In this document: positions 9,072 through 16,701 of the stretch, piece after piece
How the letters are laid out: every line of letters starts with the position of its first letter
Position numbering within the stretch: the stretch's first letter is position 1
NCBI GenBank assembly: GCA_040881995.1
Contig: JBBECD010000203.1
Coordinates: 1-64,000, forward strand
Source of the DNA: JAQCEJ01 sp040881995
GTDB taxonomy: Bacteria > Planctomycetota > Planctomycetia > Planctomycetales > Planctomycetaceae
Length of the DNA stretch: 64,000 nucleotides
Direction: 5' to 3'
The notes under the pieces: model-generated
What the model was told of the DNA's origin: nothing
Database searches by the model: none
What the model saw: the letters and a program-made list of their open reading frames with translations, nothing else
Program-made: the position numbers and the translations under genes

Positions 9072-9353
9072 TCAATAAACGTCATCGTGGGTGCCCACGG
9101 AGAGCAGTAATATTGCTTCCCGGTCTTCGTGTTCGACTAATTCAAAAACGATTCGCAAATCGTATCCTCCACTGCATGACCGTTGGTCTTTTAGCTCTCC
9201 TTTGAGCTTATGGGTCTTGAGTGCGGGATGAAAAGCATCATCTGCCAAAGCCTGCAGCGTCGCCTCAATTGCGTCCGCCGCTGTAGGGTTCTTCTTTCCT
9301 ATTCGCTTTGAGGCACGCATGAAACTACGTGAATAAAGAATCTCACGTCTCAT
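9072..9353 (-). CDS. RelE/YafQ-type mRNA interferase toxin
   Basis: A 93-residue toxin starting at the ATG at 9353, which overlaps the antitoxin stop by 11 bp. Features of the RelE/ParE superfamily include the N-terminal strand-helix region (REILYSRSFMRASKRI), the HKLKGEL segment, the Arg in YDLRIVF, and the final LLLSVGTHDDVY typical of this branch. Such toxins cleave mRNA on the ribosome and are neutralised by the partner made from the same operon. A longer reading from 9437 exists but would run through the antitoxin gene. It is convergent with the FtsB-like gene. This small locus is AT-richer than its surroundings, which fits acquisition by transfer. Confidence 0.85.
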   Translation of the reverse strand: MRREILYSRSFMRASKRIGKKNPTAADAIEATLQALADDAFHPALKTHKLKGELKDQRSCSGGYDLRIVFELVEHEDREAILLLSVGTHDDVY

Positions 9354-9564
9354 TCCTGATCTCTCGCATGATTTCCTCAACCGAAGCAGGTTTACAAAGA
9401 CCGTCGGCATAATCCTGCTTCGCCTGACGGACCTCATCGATCAGTCTTTGACGCGATGCTTCTGCCACACGCCGATTTAAGATGGCGATTAGCTCCTCTT
9501 GCTCTTCTAGAGTAAGTTGATCGGCGGCCTCAAGAACCTCACCAAATGCCAGTGTTTGACTCAT
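9343..9564 (-). CDS. Type II antitoxin
   Basis: A 73-residue, mostly helical acidic protein upstream of the RelE-type toxin and overlapping it by 11 bp. It has the general make-up of small plasmid-type antitoxins: a long helix with LTLEEQEELIAILNRRVAEA and a C-terminal region likely to wrap the toxin. The specific antitoxin family was not recognised. The start has a strong ribosome-binding site (AAGGAGAT, 8 bases upstream on the minus strand). A 13-bp palindrome further upstream is a candidate autoregulation site. Confidence 0.8.
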   Translation of the reverse strand: MSQTLAFGEVLEAADQLTLEEQEELIAILNRRVAEASRQRLIDEVRQAKQDYADGLCKPASVEEIMREIRNET

Positions 9565-9592
9565 GTTTTATCTCCTTCATGCGATATGAACT

Positions 9593-9605
9593 TACTAATA
9601 TAGTA
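9593..9605. promoter_or_regulatory. Palindromic candidate operator of the toxin-antitoxin unit
   Basis: TACTA-ATA-TAGTA, a perfect 13-bp inverted repeat, lies 29 bp upstream of the antitoxin ATG inside the AT-rich promoter region. Type II modules are normally self-repressed at such palindromes. On the minus strand a TTGGAT and a TACTAT spaced like -35/-10 elements lie around it. Confidence 0.5.
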
Positions 9606-9655
9606 CCACAACTAATTATACATCCAATACCTTTTTATTGAGATTTCGTGCACGC

Positions 9656-10726
9656 TCACCCCCACGGGATCTCCACCTTCAACCGCCGGGCACACTCCCT
9701 CACCTGCTCGACATGATCGCGATGTAACGGGATGCCGGTATTGCTCCATTCCTGCGACCGCTCCCACTCCCGTTCGCCCGGCAAGCGGACGCGGTCGAAA
9801 CCATCGGACGGCGTCAACTGTCGAATCTCGTCGACCGTCTTTTGCACTTCATCGAAGTAGCGATCCTCCTCGGTGAAATGCCGCACGTCGATCGCGTAGA
9901 AGAAATGTTCCGACCCGCCCACGGCGATGCCGGGCGGTTTGTGCAACGGCATTCTCGACCCCGCCAGCGGACCGCAGAGAATCCCCGCTACGAACCCCAA
10001 ACCGTAGCCGCGGGCCCCCGCCGTCGGCGTGAGCACTTTCGCCGCGTGCGGATCGACGGTCGGCTCCCCCGCGGCATCCAGCGCCCAGCCGTCGGGAATT
10101 TTTCCGTTGTACATCTTGAGAGCTTCAATCTTCCCCCACGACGACTCGGCACACGCCATGTCGAGCACCACCGGCGGTCCGCTCTTCACGGGCACGCCCC
10201 ACGCGAACGCATGATTGGCATTCGCCGCCTGCCGGCTGCCGTACGCCGCCACGGTCGCGGCCCCGGTGCTGGTCGTCGTGTAACCGATCATGCCCGCTTC
10301 AATCGCCATCAGCACGTACACCGAACACGCCCCGTAATGTTGACCGTTGCGGATCGAGACCGTTCCCGTGCCGACCTCGCGTGCCTTGTCGATCGCCAGC
10401 TTCATCGCCTTGGTGGCGGCGACCTGCCCCATCGCCCGGCCGCCGTCGAGCACGGCCATCGCCGCGGTCTCCTTGATCGTCAGCACTTCCCCGCGCGGAT
10501 CAATGTTGCCATCGTCCATTTCGTTCAAGTAGACCGGCAAGGCTTTGCTGCCATGAGAATGAATCCCCCGCAAGTCGGCTTCGATCATCCGCGCCGCGAC
10601 GACTTCGGCGTCCGCGGCATACATCCCCTTTTTGACGAGCACCCGTTCGATCAGTTGCCGCAACCCCTCGGTGGAGACGACGATTTCCTGAGCCGAGTCG
10701 CGCGGATAATCGGGCGTGCGTTGCAT
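9656..10726 (-). CDS. Ldh2-family malate/L-lactate dehydrogenase-like oxidoreductase
   Basis: A 356-residue NAD(P)-dependent enzyme of the Ldh2/MDH2/YlbC family. The conserved GIHSHG segment near residue 48 (active-site His region) and the dinucleotide-binding stretch around AYGSRQAANANHAFAWGVPV are visible, as is DMACAESSWGKIEA. Members oxidise 2-hydroxy acids such as malate, lactate, ureidoglycolate or 2,3-diketogulonate; the substrate is not decided here. I start it at the ATG at 10726 with AGGAA just upstream. A longer in-frame reading to 10930 passes through dispersed repeats and is not real. The next gene downstream of the repeat gap on this strand is a flavin oxidase, so both may serve amino- or hydroxy-acid catabolism. 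Confidence 0.85.
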   Translation of the reverse strand: MQRTPDYPRDSAQEIVVSTEGLRQLIERVLVKKGMYAADAEVVAARMIEADLRGIHSHGSKALPVYLNEMDDGNIDPRGEVLTIKETAAMAVLDGGRAMGQVAATKAMKLAIDKAREVGTGTVSIRNGQHYGACSVYVLMAIEAGMIGYTTTSTGAATVAAYGSRQAANANHAFAWGVPVKSGPPVVLDMACAESSWGKIEALKMYNGKIPDGWALDAAGEPTVDPHAAKVLTPTAGARGYGLGFVAGILCGPLAGSRMPLHKPPGIAVGGSEHFFYAIDVRHFTEEDRYFDEVQKTVDEIRQLTPSDGFDRVRLPGEREWERSQEWSNTGIPLHRDHVEQVRECARRLKVEIPWG

Positions 10727-11179
10727 GATGTGTTCCTGTGTTATGAATATTCTCGTTCCCATGCTCCGCTTGGGAACGCAAGGTTTTCGAAGCTCTGCTT
10801 CGGTTTTTTCTTTCTCCCTCTCCCACTGGGAGAAGGATTTTAAGAACCCTCGCTTGCGCTTTTTGAAGTTGCGCTGTTCACCCTCTCCCTGTCTTTCGCA
10901 AGAAAGACATCGGGGAGAGGGTGGCCGCAAAGCGGCCGGGTGAGGGGGGCTTTTTGAATGATGAATGTTGAATGTTGAATGATGAATGTTGAGTCAGAAA
11001 AGATTCAGTCATCAACGTCTTCTTGTTCATCATTCATTATTCTGCATTCATCGTTTCTTCAAAGCCCCCTCATCCGGCCTGACGGCCACCTTCTCCCGGA
11101 CGCCTTTCGGAGAAAGGCTGGGAGAAGGCAAAAACGGCGCAACTTCAAAACTTGCGCTTCGGGCTGGTATTCATAACTC
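10727..11179. other. Intergenic repeat cluster, 453 bp
   Basis: No gene. From left to right it holds a CTCCG-loop hairpin (10754-10778), a small hairpin CGAAG-ctctg-CTTCG near 10787, a CCCACTGGGAGAAGG-type stretch, a partial CTTGCGCTTT repeat near 10850, short direct repeats of GATGAATGTTGA (10957-10993), CCTGACGG/CCTTCTCCC words (11066-11130), and a complete CTTGCGCTTCGGGCT repeat at 11151-11171. The apparent ORFs crossing it are repeat translations. Confidence 0.7.
10754..10778. repeat. CTCCG-loop hairpin repeat (CGTTCCC family)
   Basis: CGTTCCCATG-CTCCG-CTTGGGAACG, a 10-bp stem (one mismatch) with a CTCCG loop. It is one of five copies in the window (also 12341-12365, 18213-18237, 49388-49412, 51434-51458), each followed by a second, smaller hairpin. 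Confidence 0.75.
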
Positions 11180-12319
11180 TCACGCCCGCAACGCGGGGCG
11201 GCTTAGACTCAAAAACCCGACCGGTTGCTCCGTCCTGCCATCCAGCGCGAGTTGCATCAGCGCTTCACCGATCACCGACGTGAACTTGAAACCGTGACCC
11301 GAAAAACCGCAGCCGAGCACCACCTGCGGATACTCGGGATGCCGATCGACGACGAAATGCGAATCGGGCGTGCGGGTATACAGGCAGACGCTGCTCTTCA
11401 CCGGCACCGGCGAAACGTCGGGCATCGCCACAGCGAGAAACTTCGCTAATCCCTCGTAATCCCGCGGCGTCACGTTGCGATCGACCGTCAGCGGATCGGC
11501 CACGTCGTCGCCGCCGGCGTGATCGGCCATCTTCAACGTGCGGCCGTCGCGACAATGAAATCCGTAAAACTCACCCCACGGCATATCATAAAAATAACAC
11601 GCCCCCAGCGTGCGCAGCGGACTGTTCTCATTGCGAATCGGAAACCAGAACAACGGTTTGCGGGCCACTTTGAGCGGAATGTTAAGCGACGAAAGAACCT
11701 GCGCGGCCCACGGACCCGCCGTAATCACCAGCCGTTCGGCCGCATACCGGCCGCGATTCGTTTCGACGACGACACCGGTTCCTTCCGATTTCCAGTCGGT
11801 GACGGTTTCATCCGCGTGCAGTTCGGCGCCAAGCGACCGTGCGGAATCGAGGTGCGCCCGTTGGCATTCGTCGACCATCAGATAGCCCGCCTCATGTTCG
11901 AGAAACGCCTCGAAACCCTCGGGAAGTTTAAACCCGGGAAAGCGTCGGCCAAAATCCTCGCGCGGCACGACTTCGTGCTTGAGATCGTGCTGCCGCGCGG
12001 CGAGTTTTGCACCGGTGATCGTCGACGAGTCGGGGGGCGCGGCGAAAAAGAGACCGGTTTCGAAGTACAACTTCTGCGACGTCCGCTCTTCAAGTTCCCG
12101 CCACAGAACATAAGCATTTTTGATCAGCGGCACGTAATCGATGTGTTCGTGATATGCTTTGCGGATCATCCGCGTCTCGCCGTGCGAACTTCCTTTGTCG
12201 TGCGGCGGCTGAAAGCGATCGATGCCGAGCACCTTCACCCCGCGCGACGCCAGATGATACAACGCCGAACTCCCAAACCCCCCGCAGCCGATGACGATGG
12301 CGTCGAACGTTGATGACAT
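11180..12319 (-). CDS. SolA-type FAD amine oxidase (N-methyl-L-tryptophan / sarcosine oxidase family)
   Basis: A 379-residue monomeric flavin oxidase. The N-terminal Rossmann fold has the dinucleotide motif IGCGGFGSSALYHLASRG (GxGxxG), followed by GIDRFQPPHDKGSSHGETRMIRKAYHE, the FAD-contact segment of the MSOX/MTOX family. Near the C-terminus CLYTRTPDSHFVVDRHP and GCGFSGHGFKF are typical; the family Cys that binds FAD covalently probably corresponds to the Cys of SVCLYTRTPD. It oxidatively demethylates an N-methyl amino acid, giving formaldehyde and hydrogen peroxide; the exact substrate is not readable. An upstream extension through repeats (to about 12368) is in another frame and is spurious. 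Confidence 0.88.
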   Translation of the reverse strand: MSSTFDAIVIGCGGFGSSALYHLASRGVKVLGIDRFQPPHDKGSSHGETRMIRKAYHEHIDYVPLIKNAYVLWRELEERTSQKLYFETGLFFAAPPDSSTITGAKLAARQHDLKHEVVPREDFGRRFPGFKLPEGFEAFLEHEAGYLMVDECQRAHLDSARSLGAELHADETVTDWKSEGTGVVVETNRGRYAAERLVITAGPWAAQVLSSLNIPLKVARKPLFWFPIRNENSPLRTLGACYFYDMPWGEFYGFHCRDGRTLKMADHAGGDDVADPLTVDRNVTPRDYEGLAKFLAVAMPDVSPVPVKSSVCLYTRTPDSHFVVDRHPEYPQVVLGCGFSGHGFKFTSVIGEALMQLALDGRTEQPVGFLSLSRPALRA

Positions 12320-12340
12320 TTGCTGGATTCACTTTCATCT

Positions 12341-12365
12341 CGTTCCCAAGCTCTGCTTGAGAACG
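12341..12365. repeat. CTCCG-loop hairpin repeat (CGTTCCC family)
   Basis: CGTTCCCAAG-CTCTG-CTTGAGAACG, a copy of the dispersed hairpin, with its partner hairpin CGAAG-CTCCG-CTTCG at 12374-12388. Confidence 0.75.
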
Positions 12366-12389
12366 CAAGTCTTCGAAGCTCCGCTTCGT

Positions 12390-12464
12390 CTTTTAGCCCC
12401 CGGTCAATGACCGGGGGGATTACCGTATATCGTACTCCCGGCGAGTCTCGCCGGGGGCTAAAAG
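12390..12464. repeat. Two-hairpin GGGGGCTAAAAG element, copy 1
   Basis: Outer 14-bp perfect inverted repeats (CTTTTAGCCCCCGG, 12390-12403; complement at 12451-12464) enclose a 75-bp unit. Each arm also folds locally: CCCCCGG-tcaatga-CCGGGGGG on the left and CCCGGCGA-gtc-TCGCCGGG on the right. A second copy is at 58814-58887 with the same arms. Confidence 0.8.
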
Positions 12465-12498
12465 AAAGCGCTCCGCTACGGAAACCCTCCGCGTCGCG

Positions 12499-12523
12499 GC
12501 TATTGAGCCTCAGATTAATAATG
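12499..12523 (-). repeat. 25-bp TGAGACTCA-centred repeat, copy 2
   Basis: Reverse-strand copy of the 29-53 element (core TGAGGCTCA here). It faces copy 3 across 87 bp. Confidence 0.55.
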
Positions 12524-12610
12524 CTACTCTACTGGAATGATCGAAATTCCCATGCGATAAAAACGACCGAAATAGCCCTGTTTTAAGCGATTTCTGAGTG
12601 CCTGTTGTAG

Positions 12611-12635
12611 CAATATTAACCTGAGACTCAATAAC
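12611..12635 (+). repeat. 25-bp TGAGACTCA-centred repeat, copy 3
   Basis: Third copy with an intact TGAGACTCA palindrome. It forms an inverted pair with 12499-12523 and sits just past the 3' end of the PQQ-propeller gene. Confidence 0.55.
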
Positions 12636-12659
12636 CGATAAAGGCAAAGGCACCCCTCG

Positions 12660-13973
12660 TCACTCCGCCGCCAGATTCACGCGCACGATCTCTTCGTCAT
12701 TCCGGGCGAATACACTTTTCATCGCGAACGCGGGATGCGACCAGATCGTCATTCGGCGTTGCACCTGCCGCGTCGGCTTCACCAACAGCGCCCAGTCGAT
12801 TTCTTCGTAACCCTCGGGCGAAAGCCGGGCGATGATCAGTTCCCCTTGCTCGTTATGAATGAAAAATCGATCCTCATGCGGAATAATGAACGCATTCCAC
12901 CAGCGGCCTTCACCGGTTGCCTTCGTCGATTCCCAGACGCGAGCACCGGTCTGCGAATCGAGGCAGCGGAGTTGTCCATAACTGCACACGCCGTAGATGT
13001 AATCGTCGGTCATCCAGGGAATGCTGATGATCGGATGCAAGCCGTCTGTGTTCTGTTCGCTGTCGCTGTTTCCCGACCAGACGATCTTTGCCTCATCCGG
13101 CGCGGTGATTTCGATCATCCGCGGGCCGTTATAAAAACTCGCGACGAACAGTTTGTTGCCGACCAGCCGTGGCGTGGCGATCGACAACCCGGCCTTCACT
13201 TGATACGGCACTTCCCAGCGGACTTCGCCGTTGTCGGGGTTAAGCGACGAAATCGCCGTCGGATGCCAGATGATCAGATGCCGCACCCCCTCGAGGGTGA
13301 AAATCACCGGCGGGGCATAACCGATCTCGGCATCATCGAGCGAACGCCACAACTCTTCGCCGGTCTCTTTGTTGAAGCTGACGACCAGCGCTCCGGGTCC
13401 GCCGACGAGCGTAATCAACTGATCGCCTTCGACCAAAGGCGAAGCGACCATCCCCCACGTCGGCATCTGCGTTTTGTAGGCGTCTTTAAAGTTTTTCTGC
13501 CAGAGCACCTCGCCGGTTTTTTCCTCGAAGCAGAACATATCGCCCATGGCTCCGATGGTGTAAACGCGGCCGTCATCGACCACCGGCGTCGATCGCGGAC
13601 CGGCGGGATAACCAACTTCGTACATGCAGGGATAGGCGTGCTGCCAGATGACGTCGCCCGTCTCGGCGTCGAGACAGAAGACGCGTTCCTGCTGTTTCTC
13701 CAGCACGCGATCGGTGATGAACACCCGCCCGTTGGCGACCGCCGGGCCGGAGTATCCTTCCGAAATCGGCGTCGACCACATCCGCGGCAACAAGCCGTCG
13801 GTCTTAAACTTCTTGACAATCCCCTTCTCGCGCCAGACAAGATCGCGCTGCGGCCCGCCCCACTGCGGCCAGTCGTCGGCCTGCAACGTTTGAGCGATCG
13901 AGACCAAACCCATCATCGCCGCGACGCCGAACATCGAGCGACCAACCCAGCAAAATGACATGTGAATTGTCAT
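12660..13973 (-). CDS. Secreted PQQ-like beta-propeller protein
   Basis: A 437-residue exported protein with a signal peptide (residues about 1-30, ending near SIAQTLQADDW) and a WD/PQQ-type propeller. Repeats with the W-x-G/DxxTGxxxW pattern are visible, such as CLDAETGDVIWQHAYP, CFEEKTGEVLWQKNF, SFNKETGEELWRSLDD, SLNPDNGEVRWEVPY and CLDSQTGARVWES. Planctomycetes encode many BamB-like propellers of this kind. Quinone-enzyme residues are not obvious, so a structural or binding role is as likely as catalysis. The start is the ATG at 13973 with AGGAA seven bases upstream. It lies downstream of a polysaccharide deacetylase gene (57-bp gap), possibly in one transcript. Confidence 0.8.
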   Translation of the reverse strand: MTIHMSFCWVGRSMFGVAAMMGLVSIAQTLQADDWPQWGGPQRDLVWREKGIVKKFKTDGLLPRMWSTPISEGYSGPAVANGRVFITDRVLEKQQERVFCLDAETGDVIWQHAYPCMYEVGYPAGPRSTPVVDDGRVYTIGAMGDMFCFEEKTGEVLWQKNFKDAYKTQMPTWGMVASPLVEGDQLITLVGGPGALVVSFNKETGEELWRSLDDAEIGYAPPVIFTLEGVRHLIIWHPTAISSLNPDNGEVRWEVPYQVKAGLSIATPRLVGNKLFVASFYNGPRMIEITAPDEAKIVWSGNSDSEQNTDGLHPIISIPWMTDDYIYGVCSYGQLRCLDSQTGARVWESTKATGEGRWWNAFIIPHEDRFFIHNEQGELIIARLSPEGYEEIDWALLVKPTRQVQRRMTIWSHPAFAMKSVFARNDEEIVRVNLAAE

Positions 13974-14030
13974 GAGAGATTTCCTATTGAACAGGGAGGC
14001 GAAATTCGTGAATTCGTCCGACAAAACTCG

Positions 14031-15026
14031 TCAGGGGCAAAAACCGCCGCGGGTTCGATTTCTGAACCGATACCGTATTCTAGTCGATCGAATTGTCGGC
14101 GAACAGATGCAGCGATCGTCGGCGTCGGTCTCGTCGGCTGTCGTGGCTTCAGCCGTCTTTGATTTCGGTGGGACTTCTGTCGCTGCCGCGATTCCCGCTT
14201 GCCGCGCCGTGATCACAGCCCACGGATCATCCGGACGCGCATCGGGGGCGACGTATCTCTCCAGATCGCGGACGGCGATAACCGTGAAACCGTTGAGATG
14301 CAGATACCGCATGTAGACTTCGAACAACTCCTCGGGGGTGTGCACCCACGGATGTTCTCCCTCGGGGACGCCGTGAAACTGCAGCACGGCGATGCGGCCG
14401 TCCTTCGCCTTGCTCACCGCCTGAATAAAGTTCCCAAGCTGCCAATCGGGCCGGGCATCTCCCGCCGAGGGAATCAGTAAAGGGTCGTCATGCATCGGCT
14501 GATACGCGACTCCCTCGCCGCGATCGTAAGGATACTCCGGCGCCCCGCCGCGGCGGGCGAAACGGATACCGTGTTCTCGCAAGATCGGTAACGCTTCGAG
14601 TGCGAGGCTGTTGCCGGGCCAGGCGAACGAGGTCGGTTTGGGGATGCCGAATTCTTCGCAGCGCTGCTCGATGCCTGCGAGTTGTTCATCCAACAGGTGA
14701 TAATTCCCGGAGGTGACGCTCATATGATCGCGGGTGTGATTGCCGATTTCGAAGCCGTCATCGTGCAGTTCGCGGATTTCGTCCCACGTCATGTAATCGG
14801 TTTTGTTGGTCGTGAACGTGAACCCCTCGGTGATAAAAAACGTGGCCCCGAAGCCGTATTTCTTCAAAATCGGCCGCGCGATCGTGTAATGCGATTTGAC
14901 CGAATCGTCGAACGTGAGGACGACCAGCTTGTCGGGGATCGGCTCGACGGCATGAACGCGATCGGAAGCCGTAAACGTGATCAGCACGCATGCAACGCGA
15001 ATGTATTGATAAAACCATTGTTGCAT
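14031..15026 (-). CDS. Polysaccharide deacetylase (NodB domain)
   Basis: A 331-residue carbohydrate esterase family 4 protein with a signal peptide (residues 1-26, HAVEP at the end). The NodB motifs are present: LTFDDSVKSH (catalytic base and metal Asp) near residue 37, IGNHTRDHMS (metal His pair) near 97, and SFAWPGNS near 132. It would remove N- or O-acetyl groups from an extracellular polysaccharide. The last 50 or so residues are low-complexity (Thr, Ala, Asp, Arg) and not part of the domain. It precedes the PQQ-propeller gene on the same strand. Confidence 0.88.
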   Translation of the reverse strand: MQQWFYQYIRVACVLITFTASDRVHAVEPIPDKLVVLTFDDSVKSHYTIARPILKKYGFGATFFITEGFTFTTNKTDYMTWDEIRELHDDGFEIGNHTRDHMSVTSGNYHLLDEQLAGIEQRCEEFGIPKPTSFAWPGNSLALEALPILREHGIRFARRGGAPEYPYDRGEGVAYQPMHDDPLLIPSAGDARPDWQLGNFIQAVSKAKDGRIAVLQFHGVPEGEHPWVHTPEELFEVYMRYLHLNGFTVIAVRDLERYVAPDARPDDPWAVITARQAGIAAATEVPPKSKTAEATTADETDADDRCICSPTIRSTRIRYRFRNRTRGGFCP

Positions 15027-15052
15027 GGAACTGTTTCTCCTCCGCAGCTAGC

Positions 15053-15090
15053 GCTCCGCTGCGCAAAGCCTCCGCGTCGCGGCTTAACCG
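15053..15090. repeat. GCGCTCCGCTGCGC module
   Basis: A third kind of CTCCG-containing unit: a short stem in GCGCTCCGCTGCGC followed by CCTCCGCGTCGCGGCTTAA. Related units lie at 12467-12503, 19119-19145, 49452-49487, 51541-51573 and 58891-58922. Here it lies between the divergent deacetylase and carboxypeptidase genes. Confidence 0.6.
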
Positions 15091-15183
15091 GCTTGTCTCT
15101 CCCGCTGGCTCTTGACTCTTGTCTCTTGACTCTTGACTATAAACGACCACTGTAACAAACACTGATGAAAGGGATCACACGTC

Positions 15184-16701
15184 ATGGCCGATATCGACAC
15201 ACTGTATCAGGAACTGATCGCGGAATTAAAGCAAGCGTCGCTGCTCGGCTCGTGTGCCGGCGTGTTGGGCTGGGACGAGCAAACGTATCTTCCGCCAGGA
15301 GGCGTCGAACATCGGGCCAATCAACTTTCGCTGCTCGCGGGGATGGTTCACGAACGCGCGACCTCGCCGCGCATCGGCGAACTGCTCTCATCGCTGGAGC
15401 AATCCGGAAAGGTCGCGGATGATAACGACGACCTCTCGGCGAACGTCCGCGAAGCGCGGCGGAGTTACGACCGCGCGGTGAAACTGCCCCGCCGGCTCGT
15501 CGAAGAACTGTCGCGCGTCACGAGTCTCGGTCAGCAGGCGTGGATCGAAGCGCGAAAGAAATCGAGCTTTAACGATTTCCTTCCCTGGCTCGAACAGATC
15601 GTCACGCTCAAACGCGAACAGGCCATCATACTCGCCACCGGCGACGGACCGGCGTACGACGCTTTGCTCGATGAATTCGAAACCGGCGCGACGACGGCGT
15701 CGGTGAAAGCAGTGTTCGATCCACTGCGAAAAGAACTGGTCGAGCTCGCCGCCGCCATTCGCGAATCGGGACGCAAGCCCCGCACCGACGTGTTGAAGCG
15801 AAGTTATCCCGTCGATTTGCAGAAGAAATTCGCGATCGAGGCGGCGAAGAAAATCGGTTTCAGTTTCCACGACGGACGTCTCGACGTCGCCGCCCATCCG
15901 TTTTGCAGCGGCATGGGACCGGGCGATTGCCGGTTGACCACGCGGTACGACGAACACGATTTCCCGCAGGCGTTTTTCGGCGTGATGCACGAAGTGGGTC
16001 ACGGCATTTACGAACAGGGACTCGACCGCTCGGCGTACGGCACACCGCTTGGCGAGACGGTGTCGCTGGGCATTCACGAATCGCAATCGCGGATGTGGGA
16101 AAACTTCGTCGGCCGCAGCCTGCCATTCTGGGAACACTTTTACGCCCCGCTGCAGCAGACGTTCCCGCAGGCGCTCGGCGATGTCTCGCTCGACGAATTC
16201 TACGCAGCGATCAACACGGTGGGATCATCGTTTATTCGGGTCGAGTCGGATGAAGTCACGTACAACCTGCACATCATGCTCCGCTTCGAGATGGAACAGC
16301 AACTCATCTCCGGCAGCCTGAAATGCAGCGACGTCCCCAACGCGTGGAACAGCCAGTTCGAGCACGATTTCGGACTGAAGGTTCCCAACGACACGCTCGG
16401 CTGCCTGCAAGACATTCACTGGAGCGGCGGGTTGATCGGGTACTTCCCGACCTACGCCCTCGGCAACATGTACGCCGCGCAGTTCTTCGCGCATGCTCAA
16501 AAGGAACTGGGGGATCTCGCCGCGCAGTTTCGCCAGTGTGAGTTCGGGCCGTTGAAGAATTGGCTCAACGAGAAGATTCACAAGCCCGGCAAGCGCTACA
16601 CGCCGCAGGAACTGCTCTTCCACGTGACCGGCGAGCGCCTCTCGCCGACGCCGTTGATTCTGCACCTGACGAAAAAGTTCTCGTCGCTGTATGGGATGTG
16701 A
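15184..16701 (+). CDS. M32 carboxypeptidase (Taq-type)
   Basis: A 505-residue zinc metallocarboxypeptidase of family M32. HEVGHGIYEQG near residue 268 carries the HExxH zinc ligands, and IHESQSRMWEN about 28 residues later supplies the third ligand Glu. The N-terminal WDEQTYLPPGG and the ligand-proximal TRYDEHDF are also family segments. Length is typical (about 500). It removes C-terminal residues from peptides in the cytoplasm; there is no signal peptide. AAAGGGA upstream of ATG 15184 supports the start. The stop overlaps the next gene (ModA-like) by 11 bp, so the two are probably co-transcribed, although a functional link is not evident. Confidence 0.93.
   Translation: MADIDTLYQELIAELKQASLLGSCAGVLGWDEQTYLPPGGVEHRANQLSLLAGMVHERATSPRIGELLSSLEQSGKVADDNDDLSANVREARRSYDRAVKLPRRLVEELSRVTSLGQQAWIEARKKSSFNDFLPWLEQIVTLKREQAIILATGDGPAYDALLDEFETGATTASVKAVFDPLRKELVELAAAIRESGRKPRTDVLKRSYPVDLQKKFAIEAAKKIGFSFHDGRLDVAAHPFCSGMGPGDCRLTTRYDEHDFPQAFFGVMHEVGHGIYEQGLDRSAYGTPLGETVSLGIHESQSRMWENFVGRSLPFWEHFYAPLQQTFPQALGDVSLDEFYAAINTVGSSFIRVESDEVTYNLHIMLRFEMEQQLISGSLKCSDVPNAWNSQFEHDFGLKVPNDTLGCLQDIHWSGGLIGYFPTYALGNMYAAQFFAHAQKELGDLAAQFRQCEFGPLKNWLNEKIHKPGKRYTPQELLFHVTGERLSPTPLILHLTKKFSSLYGM

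Larger units (their letters stand above)
12320..12659. other. Intergenic repeat cluster, 340 bp
   Basis: No gene. It contains a CTCCG-loop-family hairpin (12341-12365), a CGAAG-ctccg-CTTCG hairpin (12374-12388), a two-hairpin element (12390-12464), a GCGCTCCGCTACGG/GCGTCGCGGCTA module (12467-12503), and an inverted pair of the TGAGACTCA repeat (12499-12523 and 12611-12635). The TGAGACTCA pair flanks 87 bp of plain sequence that may hold a promoter. Confidence 0.7.

Noticed and set aside
10727..10930. N-terminal extension of the Ldh2-family gene
   Set aside because: It translates dispersed hairpin repeats; the ATG at 10726 has a good ribosome-binding site and matches the family start.
10957..10993. 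Short direct repeats GATGAATGTTGA considered as a CRISPR-like array
   Set aside because: The units abut with no spacers and no cas genes are present; it is a simple tandem repeat.
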